Notes: generated from the sequence alone by a model not told the origin. A DNA stretch of 64,000 nt from an uncultured Bacteroidota bacterium (GCA_902595825.1 CACJRP010000002.1:44819-108818), one strand, 5' to 3'. Positions 1-8,963 are shown, counted from the stretch's first letter. Translations and numbers: made by a program.

Positions 1-254
1 AACTAATAAGATTATTATTAAAGCACAAAAAAATAAAAAAAATAAACGGGACAGGCCTAATGTTGGCAATAATTCTAGACAGCCAAGAAGATGCTGAAAC
101 ACTTGTCAAAAGGTCAATGGATATGGGTTTGATTTTATTTTATCTTTTATGGAATAAACTAGCGGTAAGAATAACACCCCCTTTAAATATTAGCAATAGA
201 GACATAAAAAAAGGATGTAAAATTATTTTAAGAATACTAGATGAAATGACATAA
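1..254 (+). CDS. Class III (acetylornithine/ornithine-type) aminotransferase, C-terminal fragment
   Basis: This is the 3' end of a gene that begins before the window. The frame is open from base 3 to the stop at 252-254, so the ATG at 60 in the ORF track is an internal methionine. The translated tail reads GTGLMLAIILDS, then GLILFYLLWNKLAVRITPPL, then a terminal helix. This is the usual end of fold-type I class III PLP aminotransferases: small-domain glycine motif, strand with the substrate-contacting Arg, and RITPPL. The PLP lysine lies upstream and is not visible, so the substrate cannot be told. It may share a transcript with the TPR gene 96 bp downstream. Confidence 0.8.
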   Translation, partial: LIRLLLKHKKIKKINGTGLMLAIILDSQEDAETLVKRSMDMGLILFYLLWNKLAVRITPPLNISNRDIKKGCKIILRILDEMT

Positions 255-350
255 CTAAGTTTGTTAATTAATTTGTTAAAAAAGAATAAAACGTAACTCT
301 AATTGACTTAGTCTTTGTTTTTAATTTTAAATAATGTAGAAAGTGTCAAA

Positions 351-1709
351 ATGCTTGAAGATTATTCTCAGAATTCTAGTTCTTCAATTAAAAAATTTGA
401 AGAAATGCTAAAAACAAATGTTACATATTTTTTTGATGCGCAAGAAATTGAGTTTATCGCTCAACATTACATTGATTTTGGCAAAATTAACCTTGCTAAG
501 AAGGCTGTTAAAATAGGAAATAAACAACATCCTGTTAACATTAACATTCTTCTTTTAAAAACAGAGATATTAATTTTAGAGGACAAACTAGAGACTGCCG
601 ATGGAATATTAGCCATTATTAATAGAATTGAACCTAATAATTTAGATGCATATATTCAAAAGGCAACAATTCTCTCTAAGCTAAAAAAGCATAAAAAATC
701 AATTGAAATACTTAATAAATGCTTAAGATACTCAGAGTACAAATTTGAGGTCTGGCATTTAATAGCTTTAGAGTTTTTAACAATTGGTGATTTTCAAAAA
801 GCTATGTTTTATTTCACATTATGTATTAAGAATGAACCAAACGATCATCAAGTTTTATATAATTTGATTTATTGTATTGATAACTTAAAATCATTTGAAA
901 AAGGTATTAAAATTCTAAATGAAATTCTCGAAAAGGATCCTTACAACGAACTAGTATGGCTTGAATTAGGAAAACTTTATTTAGAATTGAAAAACTTCAA
1001 GAAAGCCCTAAAATCATTTGATTATGCTATTTTATGTGATGATAAATTTTCAGCTGCTTACGTTGAAAAAGCAAAGCTTTTACAAAAAAACGATAATTAT
1101 TTAGAAGCGATTGAAAATTATCAATTTTCTTTAACATTAGAATCTCCTTCTGCATTTATTTATTTGAGGATAGCTGAGTGCTTTAAAATGCTGGATAAAA
1201 AGGTAATAGAATTAAAATATTATAAACTTTCCATCAAAGAAGATCCTAATTATGAAGAAAGTTGGCTTGCTTTAATTGAATATTATATAAATAAAAATAA
1301 TTTAAAAAGTGCACTTGTTTATTGCAACAAGGCTTTGAAAATTAATGAATACCATCCTGAATATTGGGAAATGTATGCAAAAATAAACAAATGCCTAAAT
1401 AGATTTGTTGCTGCAGAAGAAGGTTTTAAAAATATTATTGGGCTTGGAATAGACGAATTGAGGAGTTGGTCTGGTTGGATTGATATTTTAATAAGTCAGA
1501 ATAAATGGGAAAAAGGTTATTTGATAGGTGAAAAAGCGAAGAAGCTTTATCCAAATGTTCCGGACCTAGATTTTAAAATTGCATTATGCTATTTAAATCT
1601 TGGGAAAAAAAATGAAATGGAATTTTATTTAGAAAACGTAAGAAAAAATATCAATCTACTTTCACCGAAATTATTGGAATTTTACCCTCACTTAGAAGTT
1701 CTAATTTGA
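351..1709 (+). CDS. Tetratricopeptide repeat protein
   Basis: A 452-residue protein made almost entirely of TPR helix pairs, with no catalytic motif. Repeats are recognisable by phrases such as AYVEKAKLLQKNDNYLEAIE, WLELGKLYLELKNFKKALK and ALVYCNKALKINEYHPEYWE, spaced about 34 residues apart. There is no signal peptide and no membrane segment, so a cytosolic scaffold is most likely. The track begins at a TTG at 315; I prefer ATG 351 (MLEDYSQ), because the acidic N-terminus FEEMLKTNVTYFFDAQEIE starts just after it. It lies between the aminotransferase and two DUF368 genes, with the next start only 5 bp after its stop, so it is probably cotranscribed with them. The function is unknown. Confidence 0.88.
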   Translation: MLEDYSQNSSSSIKKFEEMLKTNVTYFFDAQEIEFIAQHYIDFGKINLAKKAVKIGNKQHPVNINILLLKTEILILEDKLETADGILAIINRIEPNNLDAYIQKATILSKLKKHKKSIEILNKCLRYSEYKFEVWHLIALEFLTIGDFQKAMFYFTLCIKNEPNDHQVLYNLIYCIDNLKSFEKGIKILNEILEKDPYNELVWLELGKLYLELKNFKKALKSFDYAILCDDKFSAAYVEKAKLLQKNDNYLEAIENYQFSLTLESPSAFIYLRIAECFKMLDKKVIELKYYKLSIKEDPNYEESWLALIEYYINKNNLKSALVYCNKALKINEYHPEYWEMYAKINKCLNRFVAAEEGFKNIIGLGIDELRSWSGWIDILISQNKWEKGYLIGEKAKKLYPNVPDLDFKIALCYLNLGKKNEMEFYLENVRKNINLLSPKLLEFYPHLEVLI

Positions 1710-1714
1710 TTTAA

Positions 1715-2662
1715 TTGGATAATTTAAAATCAAAAAAAAATAATTTATTTACATATTTCGTAGGGGTTTTAATGGGTTCTGTAGATATTATTCCGGGTAT
1801 TTCTGGGGGGACCATAGCTTTTATTACCGGAATATATTATGAACTTATCAAAAATATTGATAGGTTTTCGTTTAAAAATTTAATAAAAGGTCAGTTTAAA
1901 ACCCTCTGGTTTAATATAAACGGATCTTTCCTATTATCACTTTTTTTAGGTATCATCACAGGTGTTTTTTTTCTGTCTAGCATTTTAATTTACCTTTTTG
2001 AGCATCATCCAATTTCGATCTATGCATTCATTTTTGGGATTATATTAGGAACTTTTTTTCAATTTATTGAACTGGTAAAAGATAAAAAAATTGATGATTA
2101 TTTTTACCTATTGCTATCATTATTAGTGTCAATTAGTTTAACGCAATTAACTAATTTTGATGTCGAACCAACTCTCACATACCTGTTTTTTTGTTCTGCT
2201 TTTGCTATTTCAGCAATGATATTGCCAGGTATCTCTGGTGCCATGATTTTATTAATTCTAGGGGTTTACAATGAATTCCTTTTTGTTGTCCAAAATTCAA
2301 TTAAGATTTTATTTAACTTCAACATCAATGACTTTATTAGTATATATTCTAAGGTTTTTTCTATTTTACTAGGTATTATTCTGGGATTAAAAATTTTCTC
2401 AAAATTTGTGGTTTGGCTTTTTAATAATAAAAAAAGAAAAACATTATTGATTTTAACTGGGTTAGTTGGTGGATCGTTACCCAAATTATGGCCATTAAAA
2501 GATTGTCTTAACCTTAACACCTTTAATATTCTTTTCCGATCAAAAAAAAGTTTCATAATATGCTCAGCTAGTGAAATAAGTGTGAGTGTTCTTTTTATTT
2601 TAGCTGGTCTAATCATAATTTTACTTTTTAATAGATTAAAAAAACCAATTGAATACTTTTAA
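1715..2662 (+). CDS. DUF368 membrane protein, candidate undecaprenyl-phosphate translocase (first of a tandem pair)
   Basis: A 315-residue polytopic membrane protein. Two internally repeated signatures mark DUF368: DIIPGISGGTIAF near residue 25 and MILPGISGAMILLILG near residue 168. Both sit in hydrophobic hairpins, as expected for an inverted-repeat transporter. Members of this family (PopT) have been linked to recycling undecaprenyl phosphate across the inner membrane for cell-wall and glycan synthesis; assigning that role here is inference from the family. The start used is a TTG 5 bp after the TPR stop. The first in-frame ATG (1772) would remove residues just before the first signature. 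The gene overlaps a second DUF368 gene by 14 bp, implying translational coupling. Confidence 0.88.
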   Translation: MDNLKSKKNNLFTYFVGVLMGSVDIIPGISGGTIAFITGIYYELIKNIDRFSFKNLIKGQFKTLWFNINGSFLLSLFLGIITGVFFLSSILIYLFEHHPISIYAFIFGIILGTFFQFIELVKDKKIDDYFYLLLSLLVSISLTQLTNFDVEPTLTYLFFCSAFAISAMILPGISGAMILLILGVYNEFLFVVQNSIKILFNFNINDFISIYSKVFSILLGIILGLKIFSKFVVWLFNNKKRKTLLILTGLVGGSLPKLWPLKDCLNLNTFNILFRSKKSFIICSASEISVSVLFILAGLIIILLFNRLKKPIEYF

Positions 2663-3638
2663 TAAAAAATTTTCAAATCACTTGCTAATTATTTTTTATG
2701 GGCTAATGATGGGAGCAATCAATAAAATACCTGGAGTTTCAGGAGGGATTGTTGCAATTATATTTGGATTTTATGAAAAACTAATTTTATCATTTTCTCG
2801 CTTTGATATGAAAAGTCTTGATATTTTAAGAAAAGAAGGGTTTAAGTCTTTCTACAAACACATAAACGGTAAATTTCTCACGCTCCTGCTTTTTGGAGTT
2901 ATCGTTAGTTTTTTCAGCACCTCATTAATAATTGGTTATTTTTTAGAAAACTATTACTCTCAAATCTTAGGGTTTTTCTGTGGCATGATAATTTTCTCGA
3001 TAATCATAATTTTGAAAAAAATATCTTACATTAATTTATATAATATTATGTTTATAATATCGGGATTTATAATTGGAATTTCGTTTTTTTTTATAAGCCC
3101 AGGTAATGAAATATCAAACCCATTGTTTGTTTTTTTCTGTGGAATTGTAAGTGTATCAGGGATGGTTCTACCAGGTTTATCAGGTTCAATGATACTCTTA
3201 GCATTGGGGAATTATAAATTACTTCTAATTGATTCTGTAAATGCTTTATATTACACTACAATTAAAATAATTACGGGTTATAGGCTTGAAACTTTAGATT
3301 TAGCTAACAAAAAATTAATTTTTCTTTTATTTGTCTTTGCATTTGGTTCAATAATTGGCTTAATTGTTTTCTCTAAAATTCTAAATTTTTTAATTTATAA
3401 ATATAAAAACTCAATATTGTCTTCTTTATCTGGATTTATTTCAGGATCTATTGGATCAGTTTGGCCATGGAAAAGTGTTGTTTACGACAATAATATTGGT
3501 TCTTTATTTTTAAAATTAAATAATAATTTTTTTTACTACCCAAATAATTTAAGTATTGAAAATATAACTATTTTAACATGCATTTTAGTTGGAATATTCG
3601 TGGTCTACTTATTTGAAAAGGCTAATGTTAGAAACTAA
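2649..3638 (+). CDS. DUF368 membrane protein, second tandem paralogue
   Basis: A 329-residue relative of the preceding protein with the same two signatures, NKIPGVSGGIVAI near residue 25 and MVLPGLSGSMILLALGNY near residue 175, and a similar hydrophobic profile. The pair is diverged (different loops, Asn-Lys in place of Asp-Ile before the first PG motif), so this is not a recent duplication. The start is a TTG overlapping the upstream gene by 14 bp, and the end overlaps aroE by 14 bp, giving a coupled cassette of DUF368, DUF368 and aroE. The two proteins may act as a heterodimer or on different polyprenyl lipids; the sequence alone cannot decide. Confidence 0.88.
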   Translation: MNTFNKKFSNHLLIIFYGLMMGAINKIPGVSGGIVAIIFGFYEKLILSFSRFDMKSLDILRKEGFKSFYKHINGKFLTLLLFGVIVSFFSTSLIIGYFLENYYSQILGFFCGMIIFSIIIILKKISYINLYNIMFIISGFIIGISFFFISPGNEISNPLFVFFCGIVSVSGMVLPGLSGSMILLALGNYKLLLIDSVNALYYTTIKIITGYRLETLDLANKKLIFLLFVFAFGSIIGLIVFSKILNFLIYKYKNSILSSLSGFISGSIGSVWPWKSVVYDNNIGSLFLKLNNNFFYYPNNLSIENITILTCILVGIFVVYLFEKANVRN

Positions 3639-4368
3639 ATTTATTTATGGACTTATTGGAAAGGGAATTGACTACTCTTTTTCTAGAAACTACTTTAACC
3701 TCAAATTTAAAAAAGAAGGTTTAATTAATTATTCGTATGAAAATTTTGACTGCAAAAATTTAGCTCAAGTTTTAGAAGCCTTAAAACAAAAAAATATTAG
3801 AGGGCTTAACATAACAATCCCTTATAAAGAAAAAATTATTCCATATCTAGATGACATGTCAAAAGAGGCAAAAAAAATCATGGCTGTAAATACCATTTCA
3901 TTTAATGAACAAAGAAAAGTGATAGGACATAATACAGATTGTTATGGATTTCAAAAATCATTATTTGAAAACATAAACAAAAAAACTATTAAAGCTTTGA
4001 TTTTAGGTACAGGTGGTGCTTCAAAGGCTATAAGATATGTTCTTAAAGAAAATTCAATAAAATATCATACAGTTTCTAGGGAAAGAAGTAGAGGTGATTT
4101 TATTTACATTGAATTAGACCAAAATATTATGAAAAACTATGAACTTATTATAAACACAACACCTCTTGGAACTTATCCAAATACCAAAAAGTGCCCTGAT
4201 ATTAACTTTGACTTCATAACAAAAAATCATATTCTATTTGATTTAACTTATAATCCCAAAGAAACAACATTTCTCAAGAATGGTGTGTTCAAGGGAGCTA
4301 AAGTAGTAAACGGCTATGACATGTTAATTTATCAAGCAGAAAAATCGTGGTCAATATGGAATAAATAA
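3625..4368 (+). CDS. aroE: Shikimate dehydrogenase
   Basis: Catalyses NADPH-dependent reduction of 3-dehydroshikimate to shikimate in the chorismate and aromatic amino-acid pathway, in the cytosol. The 247-residue protein shows the substrate-binding stretch GLNITIPYKE with its catalytic Lys, VNTI, HNTDCYGF with the second catalytic Asp, the nucleotide-binding loop LGTGGASKAI, NTTPLGTYP and the C-terminal NGYDMLIYQAEKSW. The track starts at a TTG (3589); ATG 3625 gives the standard N-terminus FIYGLIGKGIDYSFSRNYFN. The start overlaps the DUF368 stop by 14 bp. The protein is somewhat short for the family but complete. Confidence 0.95.
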   Translation: MLETKFIYGLIGKGIDYSFSRNYFNLKFKKEGLINYSYENFDCKNLAQVLEALKQKNIRGLNITIPYKEKIIPYLDDMSKEAKKIMAVNTISFNEQRKVIGHNTDCYGFQKSLFENINKKTIKALILGTGGASKAIRYVLKENSIKYHTVSRERSRGDFIYIELDQNIMKNYELIINTTPLGTYPNTKKCPDINFDFITKNHILFDLTYNPKETTFLKNGVFKGAKVVNGYDMLIYQAEKSWSIWNK

Positions 4369-4415
4369 AATGATTAATTTTTTTGTATTTTAGGAAAATA
4401 ACTAGGAAAAATAAA

Positions 4416-6257
4416 ATGAAAAGCGATTCTGATAAGAAATCCCTATTAAGAAAAAGTGAAATTGAAACTTTAGAGAAAAACAGTTCTGAACAGGAACCTA
4501 GTGAAAAATTAAAAAAAAATCTGGCTGCTTCTGAAAAAAGTATTAAAAATGAGTTGAAAGAAATTGATATTGAGGAATATCCAGGTTATCTTAACAAAAT
4601 CTTAGGGCAATCTGATTGGGTTAAGCAAAACGAAATTATTAATTATTTAAAAAATGAGTTTGAAAATAGGTTTGCTTCGGTATTAGAACAGAAAAGAATT
4701 GAATTTGTTGATAATGGTGGTAGTGGAGTAGATTTTTATTATTCTCCAGCATATAAAAAAGAGTTTTATGAATTGTTAAAAAACTACAAAAACAAAAAAA
4801 ATAAATATTTCAAAGAATTATCAAACAAACAAAAAACAAACTTAGCTCGGAAAAAGGAAATAATAGAGGAAATAAAAAAACTGATTGACGAAAGTCAGCA
4901 CGATAACAATACTTACAAAAACTTTAAAAATTTACAGGAAGCATTTTATAATGCGGGCCAAATACCAAGAAGCGAAAACAATAATATTTGGCAAACGTAT
5001 AAATTTCACGTTGAAAGGTTTTACGACCTCTTGCACTTAAATAGGGAATTAAGAGATATTGATTATCATAATAATTATAATGAGAGAATTAAAATAATTG
5101 AAAAAGCTGAAAAATTAGTTGGTTTGGACAATATACACACAGCAACTAGAGAACTAAATAATTTACACAGGTTATGGAAAAATGAATTGGGACCAGTGGC
5201 AAGAGACAAAAGAGAAGAGTTATGGCAACGATTTCAATTAGCAACAAAAAAAATACATGAACAAAAAAATGAGTACATTAAAAATAAAGATTCAATCAAA
5301 TTAAAAAATTACAAGATAAAATCTGAAATAATTAATCAAATCAAAAAATTATTAGAAAATAAAATAAACACACATAACAAATGGCAAATATCAATTAAGG
5401 AAATTGAAGAATTAAAAAATAAATTTTTTATAACAGGGAGTGTATCAAAAGAAAAAAATAAAGACTTATGGAATTCTTTTAGAGATGCTACAAGAATGTT
5501 TAATAAAGAGAAAAATGACTTTTATAAAAACCTTAAAAAATTAGAAAAAAAATCCATTGAATCAAAACAAAAACTAATTGATGAAGTAGAAAATATTATA
5601 AATAAAGAAGATTGGCGAAATTATATCGATAGAATTAAAGAAATTCAAGCTGAATGGAAAAATACTGGAAGAGTTTCAAAAAAATATTCTGAAAAATTGT
5701 GGTCAGATTTTAAATTAAAAACAAATAATTATTTCGATAATTTCAAAAATAAAAAACAAAATCTTAATGAAAATGATATTAAGATTATAAAGGAGCAAAA
5801 AGTTTTTTTAGAGAATTTAAAAAAAGAAAAAATACCGCTGACCCCGAAAAAATACGAGTCATTTGTTATAGATAAATCTACAATTTGGAAAAAAATAAGG
5901 AATAACGATATTGAAAATCAAGAGAAGTTTATAATAAAGTTTTTATCTGATAAATGGAAAGAAATTTCAATTCCGAAAAATAAATTAGAAATTAAAAAGT
6001 ATGAAACAAGGCTATATTTCATTATAAATGACAAAAAACTAGTCAAAGATGAACATATCCAATTAAGAAAAAATATTGAAGAAATTAGCAGCGAGCTCAA
6101 TCAACTTGAAAATAATTTAGAATTTTTCAGTGAATCCAGTAATAGCAATCCGTTACTAGTTGAAGTGACTAACAAAATAAAAGAACTAAACACTAAAAAA
6201 ACACTCGTGGAGTCTAAACTTAAACAACTGAAATCAATTTTAAATCAAAGAATTTAA
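4416..6257 (+). CDS. DUF349 repeat protein, coiled-coil rich
   Basis: A 613-residue highly charged, Lys/Glu-rich, helical protein with no signal peptide or membrane segment. At least four DUF349 units are visible, each ending in a G-x-[IV]-[SP]-[RK] turn followed by a helix with LW..F, for example NTGRVSKKYSEKLWSDF, NELGPVARDKREELWQRF and TGSVSKEKNKDLWNSF. The C-terminus is a separate coiled coil (ELNQLENNLEFFSESS). The track starts at TTG 4383; I chose ATG 4416, which gives the acidic and basic linker MKSDSDKKS. DUF349 proteins are common in Bacteroidota but I know of no established role. It follows aroE by 47 bp, probably in the same transcript, and converges on mazG. Confidence 0.87.
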   Translation: MKSDSDKKSLLRKSEIETLEKNSSEQEPSEKLKKNLAASEKSIKNELKEIDIEEYPGYLNKILGQSDWVKQNEIINYLKNEFENRFASVLEQKRIEFVDNGGSGVDFYYSPAYKKEFYELLKNYKNKKNKYFKELSNKQKTNLARKKEIIEEIKKLIDESQHDNNTYKNFKNLQEAFYNAGQIPRSENNNIWQTYKFHVERFYDLLHLNRELRDIDYHNNYNERIKIIEKAEKLVGLDNIHTATRELNNLHRLWKNELGPVARDKREELWQRFQLATKKIHEQKNEYIKNKDSIKLKNYKIKSEIINQIKKLLENKINTHNKWQISIKEIEELKNKFFITGSVSKEKNKDLWNSFRDATRMFNKEKNDFYKNLKKLEKKSIESKQKLIDEVENIINKEDWRNYIDRIKEIQAEWKNTGRVSKKYSEKLWSDFKLKTNNYFDNFKNKKQNLNENDIKIIKEQKVFLENLKKEKIPLTPKKYESFVIDKSTIWKKIRNNDIENQEKFIIKFLSDKWKEISIPKNKLEIKKYETRLYFIINDKKLVKDEHIQLRKNIEEISSELNQLENNLEFFSESSNSNPLLVEVTNKIKELNTKKTLVESKLKQLKSILNQRI

Positions 6258-6280
6258 AGATTATAATTAAAGTTAAAGTT

Positions 6281-7060
6281 TTAAATTTCTTTCTTCGACT
6301 GTTTCCATAAAGCATTAATTTCCTTTAAATCCAGATCTATAATTTCTTTATTTTCTTTATTTATTTTTTGCTCTATAAATCTAAATCTTTTTGTAAATTT
6401 TATGTTTGATTTTTCTAACGCATCATAAGGATTAATTTTATAATGCCTTGACAGATTTATTAATGAAAATAAAATATCGCCAAATTCTTCTTCTAAACCA
6501 GCTTTATCTTTTTTATTCAATTCTTCTTTAAATTCAAGTATTTCCTCATCTAATTTTTTTAATACGTCTTCAGATTTTTTCCAGTCAAATCCAACAGAGG
6601 AAACTTTATTTTGAATTCTGTAGGCTTTCAGTATTGGTGGCAAATTTGATGGCACTCCGTCTAAAACACTACTCCTACCCTCTTTTAATTTTATTTTTTC
6701 CCAATTTTTTACAACTTGGTCTGAATTTTTAATTTTAACATCTTTATAAATATGAGGATGACGTCTAATTAATTTTTTAGTGAGTTCTTTAGCAATAAGT
6801 CCGATATTAAATTTGTTTATTTCGGAACCTATTTTTGCGTAGAAGAGAATATGAAGTAACAAATCACCTAATTCCTCTTTAATTCCTGAGTAATTTAAAT
6901 TTTCAATTTCTTCACATAATTCATAAGTTTCTTCAATAGTTAGAGTTTTTAAAGTTTCAAAAGTCTGTTTTCTATCCCAAGGACACTTTTCTCTTAACTC
7001 CCACACAATTGAAATCAATTTTTTAATATCATTAATCTGCTCCTCTAAAGAATCTTTCAT
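6281..7060 (-). CDS. mazG: Nucleoside triphosphate pyrophosphohydrolase MazG
   Basis: Hydrolyses (d)NTPs to NMP and pyrophosphate, cleaning up aberrant nucleotides. The 259-residue protein has the two MazG modules of the E. coli-type enzyme. The N-terminal one carries CPWDRKQTFETLK, EETYELCEEIE and the metal-binding EELGDLLLHILFYA. The second carries VGFDWKKSEDVLKKLDEEI and EEEFGDILFSLINLSRHY. Length and motif order are normal. It is the last gene of the minus-strand unit ruvX-def-mazG, starting 11 bp after the def stop, and converges on the DUF349 gene with a 23-bp gap. Confidence 0.94.
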   Translation of the reverse strand: MKDSLEEQINDIKKLISIVWELREKCPWDRKQTFETLKTLTIEETYELCEEIENLNYSGIKEELGDLLLHILFYAKIGSEINKFNIGLIAKELTKKLIRRHPHIYKDVKIKNSDQVVKNWEKIKLKEGRSSVLDGVPSNLPPILKAYRIQNKVSSVGFDWKKSEDVLKKLDEEILEFKEELNKKDKAGLEEEFGDILFSLINLSRHYKINPYDALEKSNIKFTKRFRFIEQKINKENKEIIDLDLKEINALWKQSKKEI

Positions 7061-7071
7061 AGTAGTTAATT

Positions 7072-7644
7072 TTATAAGAACTTCATGCTGTAATCAACCT
7101 TAATTTTTCCTTTTGAGATTTCTGCCAGTTTCCTTTTGATTGTTTTCTTTTTTAAATAAGATAATTTATCAGTAAAAAGGATCCCCTCAATGTGATCATA
7201 CTCATGTTGTATAACCCTGGCCACGATACCAGAAAAAGACTCTTTTATAAATTTACCATTCAAATCTTGAAATTTAATAGTTATAGATTTTTTTCTTTTT
7301 ACTTCCTCTCTTATGCCAGGTATACTTAAGCAACCTTCATTGAAAAAACATTCCTTACCAGTCTCTTCAATAATTTCAGGATTAATAAAAACCTTTTTAA
7401 ATCCTCTTAAAAAGTTCCTTTCTTCTATTAATAAATCTTCATTATCTGAAAAAGGATACGTATCAACAATGAATAGTCTTATTGATTCACCTATTTGAGG
7501 TGCAGCAAGACCAACCCCTTGCGCCGCATACATCGTGTCCCACATATTTTTTATCAAAGTTTCTAAATTTGTTGTTTTTACAGAAATTGGTAGGGCTTTC
7601 TTTTTTAAAACTGAATTTCCATAAGAAAGAATTGGTAAAATCAT
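7072..7644 (-). CDS. def: Peptide deformylase
   Basis: Removes the N-formyl group from nascent proteins. The 190-residue metalloenzyme has all three family motifs: GVGLAAPQIG, EGCLSIPG with the metal-binding Cys, and QHEYDHIEG with both metal-binding His and the catalytic Glu. The ORF track extends to 7698, but the extra N-terminus runs into ruvX. ATG 7644 gives the normal start MILPILSYGNSVL and lies 4 bp after the ruvX stop, which suggests coupled translation. Confidence 0.96.
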   Translation of the reverse strand: MILPILSYGNSVLKKKALPISVKTTNLETLIKNMWDTMYAAQGVGLAAPQIGESIRLFIVDTYPFSDNEDLLIEERNFLRGFKKVFINPEIIEETGKECFFNEGCLSIPGIREEVKRKKSITIKFQDLNGKFIKESFSGIVARVIQHEYDHIEGILFTDKLSYLKKKTIKRKLAEISKGKIKVDYSMKFL

Positions 7645-7648
7645 AGGT

Positions 7649-8068
7649 TTAATTATTGTTTTGTGTAGATAAATAAGATTGTAATAAAATTGTTGCACTT
7701 ACCTTGTCAACTAAAAGTTTATCTTGTCTTTTTCTTTTGCCAACACCAGATTCAAGAATTGCATTAGAGGCAATCTTAGAAGTAAATCTTTCATCATGTC
7801 TCACAATTGGGATTTTTGGTAAAGATAAATTCAATTTTTTTATAAAGTCTTTAATTTTTGTCTCTACTTGACTTTCAATGTTATTGTATTTTTTAGGATA
7901 TCCAATAATGATTTTTTCAATAAAGTTTTTTTCACAATATTTAATCAAATATGGAATTACTTCTATTGTTGACAGGGCTGTAAGGCCAGAAGCGATCATT
8001 TTATTTATATCAGTAACTGCTAGACCAGTTCTTTTCTCACCAAAATCTAACGCTAAAAAAATTCCCAT
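7649..8068 (-). CDS. ruvX: Holliday junction resolvase-like protein RuvX (YqgF)
   Basis: A 139-residue RNase H-fold protein of the YqgF/RuvX family, tied in other bacteria to 16S rRNA 5'-end processing and possibly to junction resolution. Visible motifs are LALDFGEKRTGLAV with the first catalytic Asp, IIIGYPKKYN, and a C-terminal DERFTSKIA and KVSATILLQSYL region. The track start (TTG 8074) gives MWMGIF; the ATG at 8068 is the better start. A TATATTTG box lies only 3 nt upstream of that ATG. It heads the ruvX-def-mazG unit and is divergent from dapD. Confidence 0.93.
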   Translation of the reverse strand: MGIFLALDFGEKRTGLAVTDINKMIASGLTALSTIEVIPYLIKYCEKNFIEKIIIGYPKKYNNIESQVETKIKDFIKKLNLSLPKIPIVRHDERFTSKIASNAILESGVGKRKRQDKLLVDKVSATILLQSYLSTQNNN

Positions 8069-8071
8069 CCA

Positions 8072-8079
8072 CAAATATA
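8072..8079 (-). promoter_or_regulatory. Candidate -7 box of the ruvX promoter
   Basis: On the minus strand the sequence reads TATATTTG, a full match to the Bacteroidota -7 consensus TAnnTTTG. The bases 21 nt further upstream are TTTT rather than TTTG. Only 3 nt separate the box from the ruvX ATG, so if it is used the transcript would be leaderless or nearly so. Confidence 0.45.
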
Positions 8080-8106
8080 TTCATCATAATCTTGAAATAA
8101 AAAACT

Positions 8107-8139
8107 TATGTTCAAAGTAATTTAGATAGTGTAAATTTG
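8107..8139 (+). promoter_or_regulatory. Candidate dapD promoter
   Basis: TAAATTTG (8132-8139) matches TAnnTTTG exactly and lies 11 nt before the dapD ATG. At a 21-nt spacer the upstream element is TATG, one mismatch from TTTG. The spacer equals that of the best promoters in the window (lysA and 35033-35065). Confidence 0.5.
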
Positions 8140-8150
8140 TAAAAAAAATT

Positions 8151-8957
8151 ATGGAATCAATTATTGAAAATGCATGGACTAATCGGGCACTTTTAAAAGA
8201 AAAAGAGACACAAGAAAAAATTCGAAAAGTGATTGAAAGTCTAGACAAAGGAAAAGTAAGAGTTGCTGAGAAAAAAGGTGACAAATGGATAACACACGAA
8301 TGGCTAAAAAAATCTGTTATCCTTTATTTTGCTATCCAAAAAATGGAGACAACTAAAGCTGGGCCTCTAGAATTTCACGATAAAATAGATTTAAAAAATA
8401 ATTATTCGAAAAGAAATATTAGAGTGGTTCCCCATGCAGTTGCAAGATATGGATCATATATTTCAAAGGGGGTTATTTTAATGCCTAGTTTTGTGAACAT
8501 AGGTGCATATGTTGATGAAGGGACTATGGTAGATACTTGGGCAACAGTTGGAAGCTGTGCTCAGATAGGAAAAAATGTCCATTTAAGCGGCGGAGTTGGA
8601 ATAGGCGGAGTTCTTGAGCCTTTGCAAGCATCTCCCGTTATAATAGAGGATAATGTTTTCATTGGGTCAAGATGCATTGTGGTCGAAGGTGTACATGTTA
8701 AAAAAGAAGCCGTTTTGGGGGCTAATGTGGTTCTCACAAAATCAACAAAAATTTTTGATGTTTCAAAAAAAGAGGCCTTTGAAATAAAGGGTTTTATTCC
8801 AGAAAGATCGGTTGTTATTCCTGGGAGCTATAAAAAAGAATTTAATGCTGGAGAATTTAATGTTCCCTGCGCACTAATAATCGGAGAAAGAAAAGAAAGT
8901 ACTGATAAAAAAACTTCTCTAAATGATGTGCTCAGAGAGCACGGGGTTTCGGTGTAA
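8151..8957 (+). CDS. dapD: 2,3,4,5-tetrahydropyridine-2,6-dicarboxylate N-succinyltransferase
   Basis: Transfers succinyl from succinyl-CoA to tetrahydrodipicolinate in the succinylase branch of lysine and meso-diaminopimelate synthesis. The 268-residue protein has an N-terminal helical domain (MESIIENAWTNRALL) and a left-handed beta-helix of hexapeptide repeats from about residue 100. The landmarks are RVVPHAVARYGSYI, MPSFVNIGAYVDEGTMVDTW, GSCAQIGKNVHLSGGVGIGG and EDNVFIGSRC. Length is typical. Together with lysA 11 kb away this supports a complete DAP route for lysine and peptidoglycan. The start is the only suitable ATG, 11 nt after a TAAATTTG box. Confidence 0.97.
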   Translation: MESIIENAWTNRALLKEKETQEKIRKVIESLDKGKVRVAEKKGDKWITHEWLKKSVILYFAIQKMETTKAGPLEFHDKIDLKNNYSKRNIRVVPHAVARYGSYISKGVILMPSFVNIGAYVDEGTMVDTWATVGSCAQIGKNVHLSGGVGIGGVLEPLQASPVIIEDNVFIGSRCIVVEGVHVKKEAVLGANVVLTKSTKIFDVSKKEAFEIKGFIPERSVVIPGSYKKEFNAGEFNVPCALIIGERKESTDKKTSLNDVLREHGVSV

Positions 8958-8963
8958 TCTCAA

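Noticed and set aside
308-317. TTAGTCTTTG upstream of the TPR gene as a promoter
   Set aside because: It has three bases between TA and TTTG instead of two and no TTTG at the right distance.
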